Assembly: GCA_032164245.1 (NCBI GenBank)
Contig: JAVMKO010000001.1
Span: 62,602,892 to 62,666,891, forward strand
DNA length: 64,000 bases
Reading direction: 5' to 3'
DNA from: Sternotherus odoratus
Taxonomy: Eukaryota; Chordata; Testudines; Kinosternidae
Each line of letters opens with the position of its first letter. The first letter of the stretch is position 1. The notes beneath the pieces are model-generated. The model was not told the origin of the DNA. It saw nothing but the letters and a program-made list of their open reading frames with translations, and searched no databases. Shown here one piece after another: positions 42,603 to 55,400 of this stretch. Made by a program: the position numbers and the translations under genes.

Positions 42603-45568
42603 AATTCCTTCTGGCCCTCAAAAATAAGGAAAGCTCTCCATCTTTGTTTAGCCCAAAATAGGATCCACTTTAGAAGACAATAAGAAAATGGTTCACATCA
42701 TGGGAGGCACTTTGACTGTAGGTTCACAGATCAGCCAAGCTTAGGCATTCCACTCCAACTGTGGAAACTAAAATGGCTAAATGAGGGTATTGTTAATTAT
42801 CTCTCATAACATGCATATGGATAAAAATTCTTTCTCCCGCCTAACGTAGCTAAAAAGAACTTCAGCTTACCGAGCAAGAGTCACATTCAGCTTTCCTATT
42901 CAAAGCAGCCCATTGCACAATAAGTAGATCAGGAAAAGAAATGGGTGAGAAATCTGCACATTAAACAAACTAGCAACGTGGCTTTAAGATTGAAGGTCAA
43001 ACTGGATAAACGGTTACCCCAAGAAATGCAAGACACACGATTTTACCTCACTTTAAAACTATACATTGTTTTCTTGTCAATCAAATATACCATGAATACT
43101 TTGTCTTTCAATCCAAATTAGAATAGGGACACATTTGTTTGCCTTTTGAATCTGATCTGTATACTTCTATATGTGAAAAATGTCTCTTGTTCTATTGCAA
43201 GTCCTAAATAATATGAAATGCTTATGTATAATCAAGGAATATATATTATGTCCTCTAAATTTAGAAGACTATAGGATTTTGTTGGATTTTATTGTAAATA
43301 ATTGCTGTATTCTAGAAGTAATAGGAATTGTCTTGCACAAGGAAGGAGAAATGTTAAAAGATATAAACTGGGTATAACTCTAGGATTTTAAGAGCAATTG
43401 CTTAAAAGGGGAGGATGATTCCAATTGATAGTGGGGACAAATAATGAAATACAATCTTGAAAAGAAACAAACTTTAAAAGCCTCCGAAAGTAAAAGGATA
43501 AAGGAAATTTGTTATACACCATTGCCATCTACTGGATACCAATGAAAGCTGCAGAGAAACAAAAAGCTGAAATTTGAGCACCCACTTGGCAGATGTCCAG
43601 TAGGAATCAGAGGGTGACTCCCTCTACTGAGTCCTAACACTGAGGTCACCATGTGCTCAGGTTCTTTGAGTGAATCCAGCACAAGAAGCTGAAAAATCCT
43701 TAGTACAACCAAAGCCTGGACCAGCCGTGTGGAAGAAGCTTTCCCCATCCAAAGGTAAGTGATAAGAAGTGGTGAGATTTCATTTCAAAGACTGTATTTC
43801 CCCTTCTATTCTTTAATATAAATAACCGTAGGTTATTTTGCTGAATCTACACTGTCTAGTGAGACCTCCAATAATCATATTTTAGATTTTAGCTCCTTTA
43901 TAAATCTAAGCAAATTGGCCTAAGAGAGATTGAAAACAATTGTTTTAAGCAATTGATTTTAATATTCTAAACTTGTCCCTTTCGGACCAAACTAGTAAAG
44001 AGATATAATTGCACTCTTCAAAGTGCTGTAAAGACAAGTGTTCCCTGGTAAGTGTGATGAATATTCTGGGTCCTAAAGAATGGAGAATTGTTGATCGTAA
44101 ATAAATGTAATAAGAAATCTTAGCAATTTTCACTCTTCTTTAATATAACTGCTAAGCCTCAGCTTGTACCTGTGATAATTATTACAAGTCTGTTGTGTGC
44201 TTACAGAGGTTTTTTTCAGGACAGAGCCAGGCTTCACCCTTAAAACAAAATTTTCCAAATTTCATTTTTTAACCAAGATTTAAACTTCCGAGTGCATGTG
44301 GTCACTCCAGAATCAGCATTACACACATGAGAGGGCTCAAAGAGACAACAGCTTAAATAACTGATCTCAAATATACATTTTGTAGGGAAGTCACATCTTT
44401 GGGTTATGGGGGAGGCCATTCTACTGCTGAATGGCTCTTGCAGCAGTCCACTGTAATGAATGTGAATGGGTGGGGCCAGAGCAGAGGCGCTGGGTGAGGA
44501 CTGCAAGAAGGATGAGGAGAATGACACACTAGCCATGGGGGAGGCAATCACAATGCTGAATTGTTCCTCCCCTCTGGATTGTCCAAACTCCCAATTATAC
44601 TAATAAAATGTGTGTTCCCTATGCTATTCAGAGAATTGGATATATACTGTATTTGTTTTTCTCAGCTCCTGGAATGATATTTTTATGTGAGAATCTCCGC
44701 TTTCATTCTTAAAAAAAAAAAGGAATGTTCTACTCTTTCATGCTGCTGAGAAAAGTTTTAAAATGTGAACCCTAAAGACAGAAAAAGCAGAAGGCCTAAA
44801 AAGACCCCCAAAGTATCCCATGATTCTGGGGGCCTGATTCATCAACATTTGGGGTTAGCAATTCTTCAATAATTGTGCAGTCACAGCACCAGAAGCAGCA
44901 GGTTTTCTTTCTTCTGGCTTACTCCTTTCTTCTCAAGTCAACAGCTTCATTGTGTCAAGCAGCAGATTTTTTTCACAAGCCTTGCACATTCTAGTGGTCT
45001 CAGAACAAGACTGGTTGTGAGACCACAGACTCAATGCACAGAGGGACTGCACAAGCTTATGGGTTGTTCATAAACATTCACTATGACAAATAGTGAACAA
45101 TGAGTAACCAATACTCATGTTTGTTGCAAGAGTACTTGGATTCTCATGAAAATACAGGTGTTTGTACAAAAAGCAGCCAATCCCCAAACATTCAGCCACT
45201 CTCCTAACTTCATCACTCCTTGTGTGTTAAGAGGTCTGTATGATGATGATAACTCTGCCCCAGTCGCCTGTTTGGTGTTGCGTCACTTTCCTGGGTCTGC
45301 TTTACCATAGTCCAGAGTTTCCCATACTGTGAGTTGTGCTTATCTGGTAAGAGAGTGGGGAGCAATGGAATAGGTGAGGAGAGGTATGGACAGGACTCTT
45401 GACTATTCTTCAGAGTCTCATAAAGAACGCTTTCATAAAGAAAAAGGAAATCTTCTGTTCAGGTCCAGAAAAAACATTCAAAATATGACTAGGTATAACT
45501 AGTCCAGGGATATCTGCCACAGTTTTTAGAGACCCTAAAACAATAGCTTTCAGTTTCAAACTGCCTCA
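42603..45568. other. Intron with no recognisable element
   Basis: AT-rich intron. A pair of similar segments near 44401-44435 and 44534-44570 (GGGGGAGGC...ATGCTGAAT-like) may be a decayed repeat. No gene is seen. Confidence 0.45.
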
Positions 45569-45576
45569 TTAATTTC

Positions 45577-46666
45577 CAGGGCCGGCGACAGAAATTTTGG
45601 GGCCCCTTACTCTGATCGTTTGTGCCCCCCCCCCCCCGGCCGGTCTCCCGCCGCCCGCGCCCTGCCCCGCCCGGGCCTACGTGGGACTGCCTTGCCGGTC
45701 GGGCATAGTGGGGGTGTCGTGTTGCCGGGCGCGGTCGGCGGTAGCACGGTGGCGTGAGGCGCACGGCGCATGCGGGCAGCCTCTAGCACACCACCCCTGC
45801 CTGGTCCACCTTCCCCCCAGCATATTCTCCTTCCCCCCCTGCTTGACCCGGCCCACCCAACCTAATCTCCTCCCCCAGCCTAACCTCCTCCCCTCCCCAC
45901 CCATCCCTGCCTGGCTGGCCCACCCCGCTGTTGGGGGTGATCTTCCTTTACCCTCACCCAGCCTCCCCCCATCTAACCACCTTCCCTCCCCCACCCCTGC
46001 CTGGCCCGGCCCATCCCACCGAACTAACCTCCTCCCCCCCTCCCACTCCCAACCCAGCCTCCTGCCCCCCATGCCTGACCCGCCCAGCCCAGCCCAGCCT
46101 CCCCCTCTCCCCCACCAAACCTCCTCCCCCCCCCGCACCCACGCCTCGCCCACCCCATCCAGCCTAGTCTCCTGCCCCCCTCCCCACCCGCCCAGCCTGG
46201 CCTCCTCCCCCACCGCCCCCTTGCCTGCCCCCAGCCCAGCCACACCGATGAATGAACCTCCCAAGTGCCCACAGGGGGTGAACTCACCGCAGAGCCCGCC
46301 CGCCCAAAGACCTCCCCGGAGCCACCACCCCCCAAGTGGGGCCGGGACCCCTGCCCCCTTACCCTGGCGAGGCCGGCTCCCCTTCTCGGCGCCTCTGCCA
46401 CCGTCAGCGCCTCACACCAGTGCGGCCGGGCATGCTTCCCCGGGCCCGCTGTGGAGTCTGCCGTGCTGTGTGGGCGCTTGGCTACAGCGCTGGGGGGGGG
46501 CCGCCCGGTGGGGGATTTGCGCGCGCGCCGGGGCTCTGGAGAGCATCCCCTGAGGCTGTTTCCACCCTGCCTGCGCAGCGCACTCCTGAGTCCTGACATG
46601 GGGGCCCCCCTTAAGTCCGGGGCCCGGTACACCTGTCCCCCTAGTCCCCCCCTGTCGCCGGCCCCG
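45577..46666. mobile_element. Non-autonomous hAT element, C-rich, 8-bp target duplication
   Basis: The left end CAGGGCCGGCGACAGA (45577) is matched by the right end CCTGTCGCCGGCCCCG (to 46666), inverted, with two mismatches. The 8-bp duplication TTAATTTC is exact (45569-45576 and 46667-46674). The interior is about 1.1 kb of extremely C-rich, pyrimidine-biased sequence with CpG-rich flanks (45630-45770 and 46270-46600). A 318-codon proline-rich frame spans it but is a by-product of the C-rich repeats. No transposase is present. Confidence 0.9.
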
Positions 46667-46674
46667 TTAATTTC

Positions 46675-47075
46675 AGTGGGGGCTAACTCTGATGCCACTG
46701 ACACCTGATGACACCTTAAACGTCAACATCACTAACCATTACATTCCTCATCAAAGCATGTAAGGAAGAAGAGGAGGTGTCAAATTATGAAGATCTAAAA
46801 TACAGCTAGGCCTTTAACAACACACAGTAGGGCTGAAAAGGGGATAAGATTGGTTTAATTTACCAGAAGGTGGGAGGGGGTTTTGCTGTCAAAACGTTGT
46901 AAAAAACTGTACATCAACAAAACTGATGCTGTTTAGGATGGTAATTGGGGGAAGGAACGAGGAGGGTGTGTGTGAGAGAGAGGTAATTTCACAGAAACCA
47001 TCTGTATTGATTGATGAGAGGTCATTATGTTGTGAGTTTCCATAACAAGAGCTTTATTACCTATGGTCTGAGTCC
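46675..47075. other. Unassigned intronic stretch
   Basis: Plain intron, including a short GT/GA-rich run near 46967-46982. Confidence 0.5.
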
Positions 47076-47640
47076 AGGTCTACACTTAAATTTTGTTATT
47101 GGCATAACTATGTTGGTAAAGGGTTGGGATTTATCAATATAGTTATGCTAGTAAAAGATGGTATACAGTGCTTTATACCAGTATGGCTTGTTCAGCTTTG
47201 TTGAACAGTAAAAGCTATACTAGTAAAAACTCTTTTGAACCAATATAACTGTCTATATTTAAAAGTTTTACCACTTTAACTATGCTGGAAATTGGGATTC
47301 CTCCTCATGGTTATACAGGGGTTTACAAAGAGTATGTCTATGGCACCCACCAGATCAGCGGATAGCGATCTATCTATCTATCGGGGGTTGATTTATCATG
47401 ACTAGTGTAGACGTGATAAATCGATTCCCGAGTGCTCTCCTGTCGACTCTGGTATCCCACTGCTGTGAGAGGCACAGGCAGAGTTGATGGGGGAGTGGCA
47501 GCCATCGACTCACTGCTGTGAAGATGCTGTGGTAAGTCGATCTAAGTACGTCAATTTCAGCTATGGTATTCTTGTAGCTGAAGTTGTGTACCTTAGGTTG
47601 ACCCCCTACCCCCACCCCACCCTCAGTGCAGACCAGGGCA
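47076..47640. repeat. Harbinger-type MITE block (probably two adjacent units)
   Basis: The left part opens AGGTCTACACTTAAATTTTG and contains GCATAACTATGTTGGTAAAG. The right part (47335-47640) contains TCTATCTATCGGGGGTTGAT, GTAAGTCGATCTAAGTACG and ends near GTGCAGACCAGGG. The TCTACAC/GTGTAGAC words at the ends and within (CTAGTGTAGACGTGATAAAT, about 47402) match short PIF/Harbinger derivatives I know from turtles. The exact borders and 3-bp target duplications cannot be fixed. Confidence 0.5.
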
Positions 47641-49832
47641 GTGAGATAGAATTATGAACAGAAGAAGTACAGTAGTTATTAAAAATACATGTAAAAATGC
47701 AGAGAATTCCTGCAGCTTCCTTATTGCACATGCTCTTAGTACTGGCAAAAACGAGTTTTTATCCTGTCATTTTCCCCTTCCCCCCAACTTTCTAAATTAT
47801 AGAGGGCAAAATTATTTTCTTATTGACATAAAGGACCATGAAAATATAACTATGGTCCTACTATAACAATGACTCTGTAAAGGAAATATCATGGTGTGTC
47901 AATATAACAAGCTTAGGGAAAGCACTGTGCTAATGTTTGTTATGTTTCATTCCCTTTTTCTGTCCCGTATCTTGCCTCTCTGCTGTGGCACACGCTAGAG
48001 TTTAGTTTTTGCAGGACTGTGATAGCTATATCTATATATACTATAAAAAAGTTAAGTCTGCATAATATAAATAGTGGAGGATCCTACCTTGTGCAAGCTC
48101 CAAGATTGGCAGAATTTGATTTAAGAAACTCACCATACAAGTAAACAAGCCTAACTCTTGGAGTTGTAACATTAGCATTTATTGGAGGCCTTAGGGCACT
48201 GCTATATCAAGTACAGAGCTTATCACCTATACATCAGTTTGAATCTAGCCCAAATAACCAGAATTAAAAAAATAATTCTCTTCTAATTCATGTTTTGGTG
48301 GTCCTCTATAAGATGAGTCTGATGGGTTTCAGTTCCAGTTCCTATATCACATACACCATCACTAATTGGCAGGCTCAGAAAGAGGCCAGTAGGTTCATGG
48401 GACATGGAGACTTATTCCTATTGTAAACCCACCCTAACCCCTTCACTCTCCCAGATCAGGGCACATACACACTCACAGAGCAGAGTGCATGGAAATCATA
48501 TTCTGCTGCTTCCTTGTATGTTAACAGAGGACTTCATATACAGGGCTGTCACACCAAAGCCATTCAGCACCACTAAGTCTACACAATTTCTTTTGAAAAC
48601 TGACATTATGGTTATAAGCAAATTATTTGCAAATATTCTAATTAACTCTAAATAATCTGCATAAAATTTCACACATGTAGCTGCAACTAGTTGTACCCGC
48701 AGCCATACGTATGTTACACACAGTGTGTACCATTGGCAATGGTCATGAGGAGCTGTGCTGGTCGTCCCACTGTCCACTCAGTTTTGGTCCTCATAGCTCT
48801 CTGGTGTGACAGGGAGTGCCGGGGCCAAAACTGAGTGAGTCACATTGCAACCTGGTGCATGGCAAGGAGTTGCAGCACCACTCAGGGTTGGCCCCATGAT
48901 CCCTCTGTCATAATGATGGAGGTGAGATAGCTGGGCCAAAATTGAGTGAGTGGCATTGTTGCTTGAGAACCAGATCTGAAGGGAGATATAAGCAGCAACC
49001 TGTTCTCAGTAACGGAGAAACCGGAGAAGGGCAGCATATTGGCTGAAAAAGTTCTCCAGAGAACTTTTCTTGGGCAATTCCATGGTGGACAGCTGGACAA
49101 GGTGTATGTTGAGGGATCTGGGGCCAAACCTGAGTGGACACTTGGGCAGCCAGTGCTGCTCCTCCTTGCTGCTGCCATGGGACTGGTTCCTGCACTACAT
49201 TCAACTCCCCTCCCCCCGTGGTCTGCCCAGTCTCGCCTCGCTTCAAGTAGCCCATGTTCCCCCTTCTCAGGGATATGGAGTGACTCTGCACCTGGGTGGG
49301 GCAGGCTGGAAATTGAGGGCTAAGCATGGCGTATATTTGGCAGGTGAAGTGCTGGGGCTGTGGTTGCAGTGGGAATGGCACCAGAGGGATGGATGGTATG
49401 TAGCATGTCAAAAATTTCTGAGGCCGTCTTTGGTTACAACAATATATGGCCATTACAGGATCTGTTCAAATAAGGTGAAGATGAAGTACATTGAGTCCAT
49501 TGTTCTCAAAGTAAAATGGTCACCACAGGAACAGCATGTGATAAGATCAAGAATTTAAATTAGTTATTCACTATTGTAGATCAAAAGAATTCTAGTAACA
49601 CTGAATATGAAACATATAGAAAAGGAAGAGCCTTTTCTATGTCTTTATATTTGTGCTTTTTGATTTATGATACCCACTTAAACAAATATATAACTACAGT
49701 AAGAATAGATATTAGCTATATTTTATTTCACCTAATACAAGTTAGCCTTCTAAAGTACTTGTGACTGAAAACATTAATAGTATTCTTCCCACTGAACTCT
49801 CTCTTTAAAAAGTATATAAATAAATAAATAGA
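47641..49832. other. Intron; unidentified moderately GC-rich block at 48780-49400
   Basis: Most is plain intron. Between about 48780 and 49400 the GC content rises, and words such as GGGCCAAAACTGAGTGAGT and GGGCCAAAATTGAGTGAGT recur (48822 and 48932, 110 bp apart), suggesting a decayed repeat. The 162- and 181-codon frames here have no recognisable domain. Confidence 0.4.
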
Positions 49833-50763
49833 ACTAGCAAAAATACCCAGCATTGCTCGGGGTATTTGTAATTGGAAACTGGGATGTAAAAAGACTACAA
49901 TGTTTTCTATTAATACAAATTTTGTTCAGAAGTCTCATTTTGTCTAATTAATTTCATTCTCTTGCATTTAGATGTGGTTTCTCCGATACATTTTTGCTTT
50001 CTATGTGGCATAACGAATAGGGTCCTTTTAAAGAAAAAAACAGTGTATTTAATTATGTTTGCGCTACACAACACTGAGCTCTCTGGTTATCTGTATTATT
50101 ACATCATAAGTATGTCACAGACAACAGCATGTGTCAACCTGCTGCCCAGATGATGTTATGTGAGCTGTGTAGTTGATTTTAATAAGCTTTAAAGAATTTC
50201 ACCCCTAGGGGGTGTACGAGGTGAAATTTAAAATTTTTTCGATTCTTACCCTGATTAGGACCTTAAAGCCTATAACTGTACCAAATTTCAAGTATCTAGC
50301 TGAAACGGTGTGGAAGTAGTAAGGGAACATACATACATACACGCATACACCATTTGACTTTTATATATATATAGATACTAGCAAAAATACCCGGCGTTGC
50401 TCGGGTCCGTTGGAGGTGGGGACGGGGGAGAGAGCTGAGCGAGTGCGGGGTCCATTGGAGGGGGGAGGGGGCAGAGAGCTGAGCGAGTGCGGGGTCCGTT
50501 GGAGTGGGGTATTATGACATCATTACTATGTCACAGAGAACAGCAGGTGTTAACCTGCTGCCCAGGGGATGTGAATGGGCTTTGAAGAATTTCACCCCTG
50601 GGGGGCATCAGAAGTGAGATTTGAAAAACTTTCGACTCTTACCCTGATTAGGACCCTAAAACCTATAACTGTACCAAATTTCAAGTCTCTAGCTCAAACG
50701 GTGTGGAAGGAGTAAGGCAGCATACATACACGCATACACCATTTGACTTTTATATATATAGAT
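49833..50763 (+). repeat. Interspersed repeat, two head-to-tail copies
   Basis: Copy 1 (49833-50376) and copy 2 (50377-50763) each start ACTAGCAAAAATACCC and end with ATACACCATTTGACTTTTAT plus a TATATATAGAT tail. Shared internal words include AATTTCACCCCTAGGGGG / AATTTCACCCCTGGGGGG and GGACCTTAAAGCCTATAACT-like sequence. Copy 2 carries the GAGCTGAGCGAGTGCGGGG block twice, as at 13592-14350, while copy 1 lacks it. The terminal structure resembles the 3' end of a LINE or a LINE-mobilised SINE; the family is not named. Confidence 0.8.
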
Positions 50764-50792
50764 TTGGGACAAAATGTCCATTTTGTCCCAAA
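50763..50792. repeat. Perfect short hairpin
   Basis: TTTGGGACAAAATG and its exact reverse complement CATTTTGTCCCAAA are separated by two bases, directly abutting the end of the preceding repeat copy. Confidence 0.85.
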
Positions 50793-52279
50793 CATTTACA
50801 TTATAAACATTTACATGAATGCTATGCATTTTAACTATACTTTATTGCCGATCAAAACTATAAAACATTCTTTCAGCTCAGAAATAAGACCATTTAAATA
50901 GGAGATAGAATACATAGATGTTTGTCCTTTTTTTCTCTCTCTCCCCCTATCTTCTGAGCTACAGATTAGAAGTCTAGCTCTCAAACTCTTTCCCTGACTT
51001 GCTGTTGCTGACATTAGTTTTCTCCTTAGCACACTTGTAAAGCTTTCAACCTAGGTCATAGCTAGACATATCAGTGTGACTCTAATTCAGAATGTAAAGT
51101 TATAGAACTGCTAGTCTCCTCATGGTTAGGACTGAAGATAGCTTTCCAACACAAGCCCAAGACTGGCTCCTAACCAACTTTGACAAACTAAATCAATTCA
51201 CCTGAAATGTCACAGATATGATCTTATATCAGTGTAGAAATTTTCTGGAAAGTTTGTGACAAATCAGACAGGCAAGGTTTGGGGAAATATAAGTTTTCAA
51301 AAATTAAATACATTTCCTTTATATATTTGCTATCTTGACTGTGACACTTTCTCAGGACACCCAGAACTGTGATCTCGTTACCACCGTGCTTTAGGAAAAA
51401 GAAAGATATACTGAAGCTAAACTGAGTGACAGCCTCCTGTCACCCCCCAGTCTGTTAGCCCTCAGACAAACTTATCAGGACTCTGTCACCCATTATTTTG
51501 CTCAGGCAGACAGGTAAATCAACATTCCTTTGTCTGTTTACATAGTTGAAGCATATTTTTAGTATGTACATATTCTGGAATAAGGCCCATAAATGCATCT
51601 TGCAGTGCTTATGATGACTGGTATGATATAAGCTCTCATTTGAAATCTTATACAACTTTTTTTTTTTACATAGATAAATACTCTAGCAGCCATGTGTTAG
51701 ATGTAGTGAGTTTATCACTCCTGATAGAAACTGCTGTTATGTGACAGTGAGCCCTTTGCCAGTAGGCACTGATGGGTGCTTAGGATCACATTGACACAGT
51801 ACTTGAGGGCTCAGGCAACTTGATCTCCAAGTTTCTCAAATTTTCAAATATTAGAACTCTAGGGAGTTCCCACCAACACAGTGTCCCATCACTAGAACAC
51901 ACCCTGTAGACTAAAATGCCTACAGTATAGGCTGTTTTTCCATTAGGCCTCCTCCTTTGGCCCCTTCTTTCCCCTTGCACTTCACTCTATATTTGTTGTC
52001 TCCCCTCTAAATTCTGCTTTGTATCACATTTTTATACAGATGTTGTATAGATCAACTTCACTCTAATTTTTAGCTGTCTCATCTCTGTAATTCCTCACTA
52101 TGTCTTAAATCCATTCAGTACAATGTACCCAAACTAAGTATCCTAGAAATTTGTAAACAAACAGAACTTGAGCACTTTGGCCTCTGCTCAACTTAGACAT
52201 TCACTTCTGCTGCTGGGAATTTTGCATTTGCCTCCTCTATCTGACAGATCTGTACACAGGCATAGAGCCCTTTGAAGAT
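50793..52279. other. Intron with no recognisable element
   Basis: AT-rich intron; nothing named. Confidence 0.55.
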
Positions 52280-52470
52280 ACAAAATATGCATCCACATCT
52301 GATCCGTAATCCACAAACATGGTCCATGGACACAAAGCAGATATCCAGAGATTTGTAAGGCTCTAGATATAAAATTTAGATCCACATCCATCCACGATCA
52401 GCAAACATGGTCCGTGGATATCTACAGATATAAAGCAGATATCCCCAGATTTACAGGGCTCTACATATGC
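52280..52470. repeat. Two-unit tandem repeat of about 92 bp
   Basis: Two units share ATCCACATC, CAAACATGGTCC, AAAGCAGATATCC and GGCTCTA in the same order (about 52288-52375 and 52380-52467). They differ by roughly 15 percent. The family is not identified. Confidence 0.7.
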
Positions 52471-55400
52471 AAACCCTACAATCTCAAAAACATTGCTCTA
52501 TCTCAACTGCTCCTCTGAAAATATCCTTATTCATGCTTCCATTTCCTTGTTTTGGCTACAAAGTCCATTCTTTATGGTTTCCCTGAGGCCCAACCTTCTA
52601 AATTTCAACCATTATAAATTGTGATAGTGTGACAATCAGGGTTCAGACACCCCAAGAAGAGAACTCTTTAAATCCCCAGAATGAGTAGTTACACCAAATG
52701 ATTGCATACTGTATTATTGTACTATAAAAGTATATTGAGTAAGGTCTTTTATGAAAGCTTGTAATGTTCTGAACTTGATTGTCATTATGAGATACACATA
52801 TAGACTGAGGTTATTTGTGTATATAGAAAACTTCAACTACAGCTCACAGAAGCCTGGTGAGCAGTTAAGTGGGGGAGAGGCACCTCCCCAAATCAGCTGT
52901 GTATGCAAGTAAGCATTATACACTCTCTGACTATGACACTAAAAATAATGCTACACCATCCATTGTCCAGCCCAGGAAAAGTCAATGATGGACCATTGGG
53001 GTTAATGGGAAGACAATGAAGCACCCACTCTATCAAGTCAAGAAGAAATTTCCCCACTCTGAATAAACTGGGTCACCATGGACTAAGAGAGAAAAAGGGA
53101 AATAACTTTTTCAAAACAGGTTTGGGACTGAGATTTTTGTATCCAGACCTTGAGGGCTGTGTTATAGTAGGAGGATGTCCATGAGCACTGGATCCCTCCT
53201 ATAGCTAGGGAGTATGTGGAGAAACCATGCTAAAGCAATAGATAACTTGTATTAGAAAAGGGATTTTATTGAATATGCAAGTGTCAAACCTGAGGTTGTG
53301 TTTTTATGTTTATTTTCCATATAGCTTGTATGTTTGCTTCCCCCTACTGTTTCATCTTTCAATATCTGGTTTTTCTGTAACTGCATGGAGTGTGTATGTG
53401 CCAAAGCAAGCTGGTGTCTGGGGGGCTGGTTTCACATCTTTGGTGGTGACAAACCAGTGGGCAAAAACTGGAGTATCTAATAATTCAGAATTCAAGAAAG
53501 ATGGGGGAGACTCTGGACTGGAAGGGTTATTGGTGTCATGCTGCAAGGAGTAACTAGGGTGGTGACAGCTTATGCTTGTGGGCTCACTATTAGGGTAGAG
53601 CTCTAAACCATAGCTGCACAGCATAAAGACCCCTCAGAGTTCGAGGGCAGGCAGTGACAGATCCCCTTACTGGTCCAGGGGGGTTTCCAATAATGTGACA
53701 TATAGCTATGTCCTGAATCTGGAACGCAGCCCCATCATGCCATCCCCTTCACCCCATACATTCACTCCAAAATCTGAACTATTTGTCCACTTCAGAATCC
53801 AGTACCAAATATGACTGCAAATTAGAGATGGGTGAATATCACAAAACATTTTCTATGAATATATTTTAATGTAGTTGCTTTGACATGATTTGCACATTTT
53901 GATGCTCTTTTTCCATGCATATTTTAGGGACTAGATTTACTGTTGTTATTATTTCTATTGCAATAGTGTCTAACAGTCTCTGCCCTGAAAGAGCATACAA
54001 TCCAAAAGATCAAAGACAAAAGGATGCAACAAGCAAGCAATGAGACCAGGTTTAAGTTTAGCTTCAAGTTTATTTGTTATCTTTTTTGGTTAAATACACG
54101 GAGTGAATTTCTGGCTCCATGGATGTCAATGCAAAACTCCAATGGACTTCCATGAGGACAGGATTTCACCAATTAAGTTTCCTAACCACAATGCTCCCTC
54201 TTTTGTTCAAATCTGTGGCAGGAATGTCCACAAATGTTACATTTTACAAAATGCGCAGAATAATAAAGAAAAACATATTTGAAACTTGAGAGTGTAAATG
54301 CCCAAGATAATATGCCGATGCAATTAGAGAACATATTATGAGTCCAATTAGTGCAAATACTCACATGGAACTGCTCATAATTCTTTCTTACATCAAGAAT
54401 TATTCACAGAAATTATTCAGTGAATAATTCTGAACAAATAAATTTAAGAAAAATCACAGACTGTAGATAAGCTATAAAGGGAAAAATGAATGAAATTCAA
54501 CAGATGAATCATTTGGTATAAATTATTCGCCCAGTTCAAGTTCTGATTTTCAGAACCTTGGTCTTTTTACAAGGCCCTACCATATCTATAGATTTCTCTG
54601 AGTATTGTTATATAAATAGATTGTAATCAGTCGTAAAGCATTATGACACTTTTGTATTAAATACATTATATGAAACTATTATACTATATACTGGATGGGC
54701 CTGAACCTTAGCTACAGATTTAGATAACTTTGCAGTTTGAAGAAATTCAGATCCAGATCCAAAATTTGCAGCTGTTTTATATTTGCATAATGGGCCAGGA
54801 AATATATCTGAATACAGGTCCAAATATATATTTGTAATGAAGAGGACATACCCATCAAGTTACACTAGTTTTTGAGAAGATTATATTTTAGATTATTATG
54901 TACTGATCGTATTCATTTCACTTTTAATCTCAAGTCTCGTTCCATGAATTCATCATTATGGATTGACCACAGGAACTTTCAAAGACTATTACATAGGCAA
55001 AGGGTTCACTTTAATAAATGAAACAGCACTGTAGGAAAGGATGTTAACAATATGACAAGACAGCAGCAGTATCATTACAAGACAGAGCAAACATTATACT
55101 AGACTGTGAAACAGTGAACCACAACATAATTTCCATCTATTTATTGGGAAAAGTAGTTAATCTTGTGATTATTCAGATACATCCTCCATACAAGGACACC
55201 AAAACCCACAACTCTATAGAAATAAATTTAATCAAACAGAAGATTTACAATATACTAACAAGGGCTTTCTAACTGTGCTGGATGACCGTAATAAGGAAAA
55301 GGAATAATCAGCACAAAGGAATGGAAATGTTTATACTGTGCAGACTGAAAAGGATAAAAACCAAGTGAGCTTGCACAAACTATTGGCACAATAACAAAAC

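Noticed and set aside
45597..46553. 318-codon proline/serine-rich open frame on the plus strand
   Set aside because: It lies wholly inside the C-rich hAT derivative, has no domain, and comparable frames exist on the opposite strand. It reflects base composition.
48908..49558. 162- and 181-codon overlapping frames on opposite strands
   Set aside because: No domain on either strand. The region looks like a decayed GC-rich repeat.
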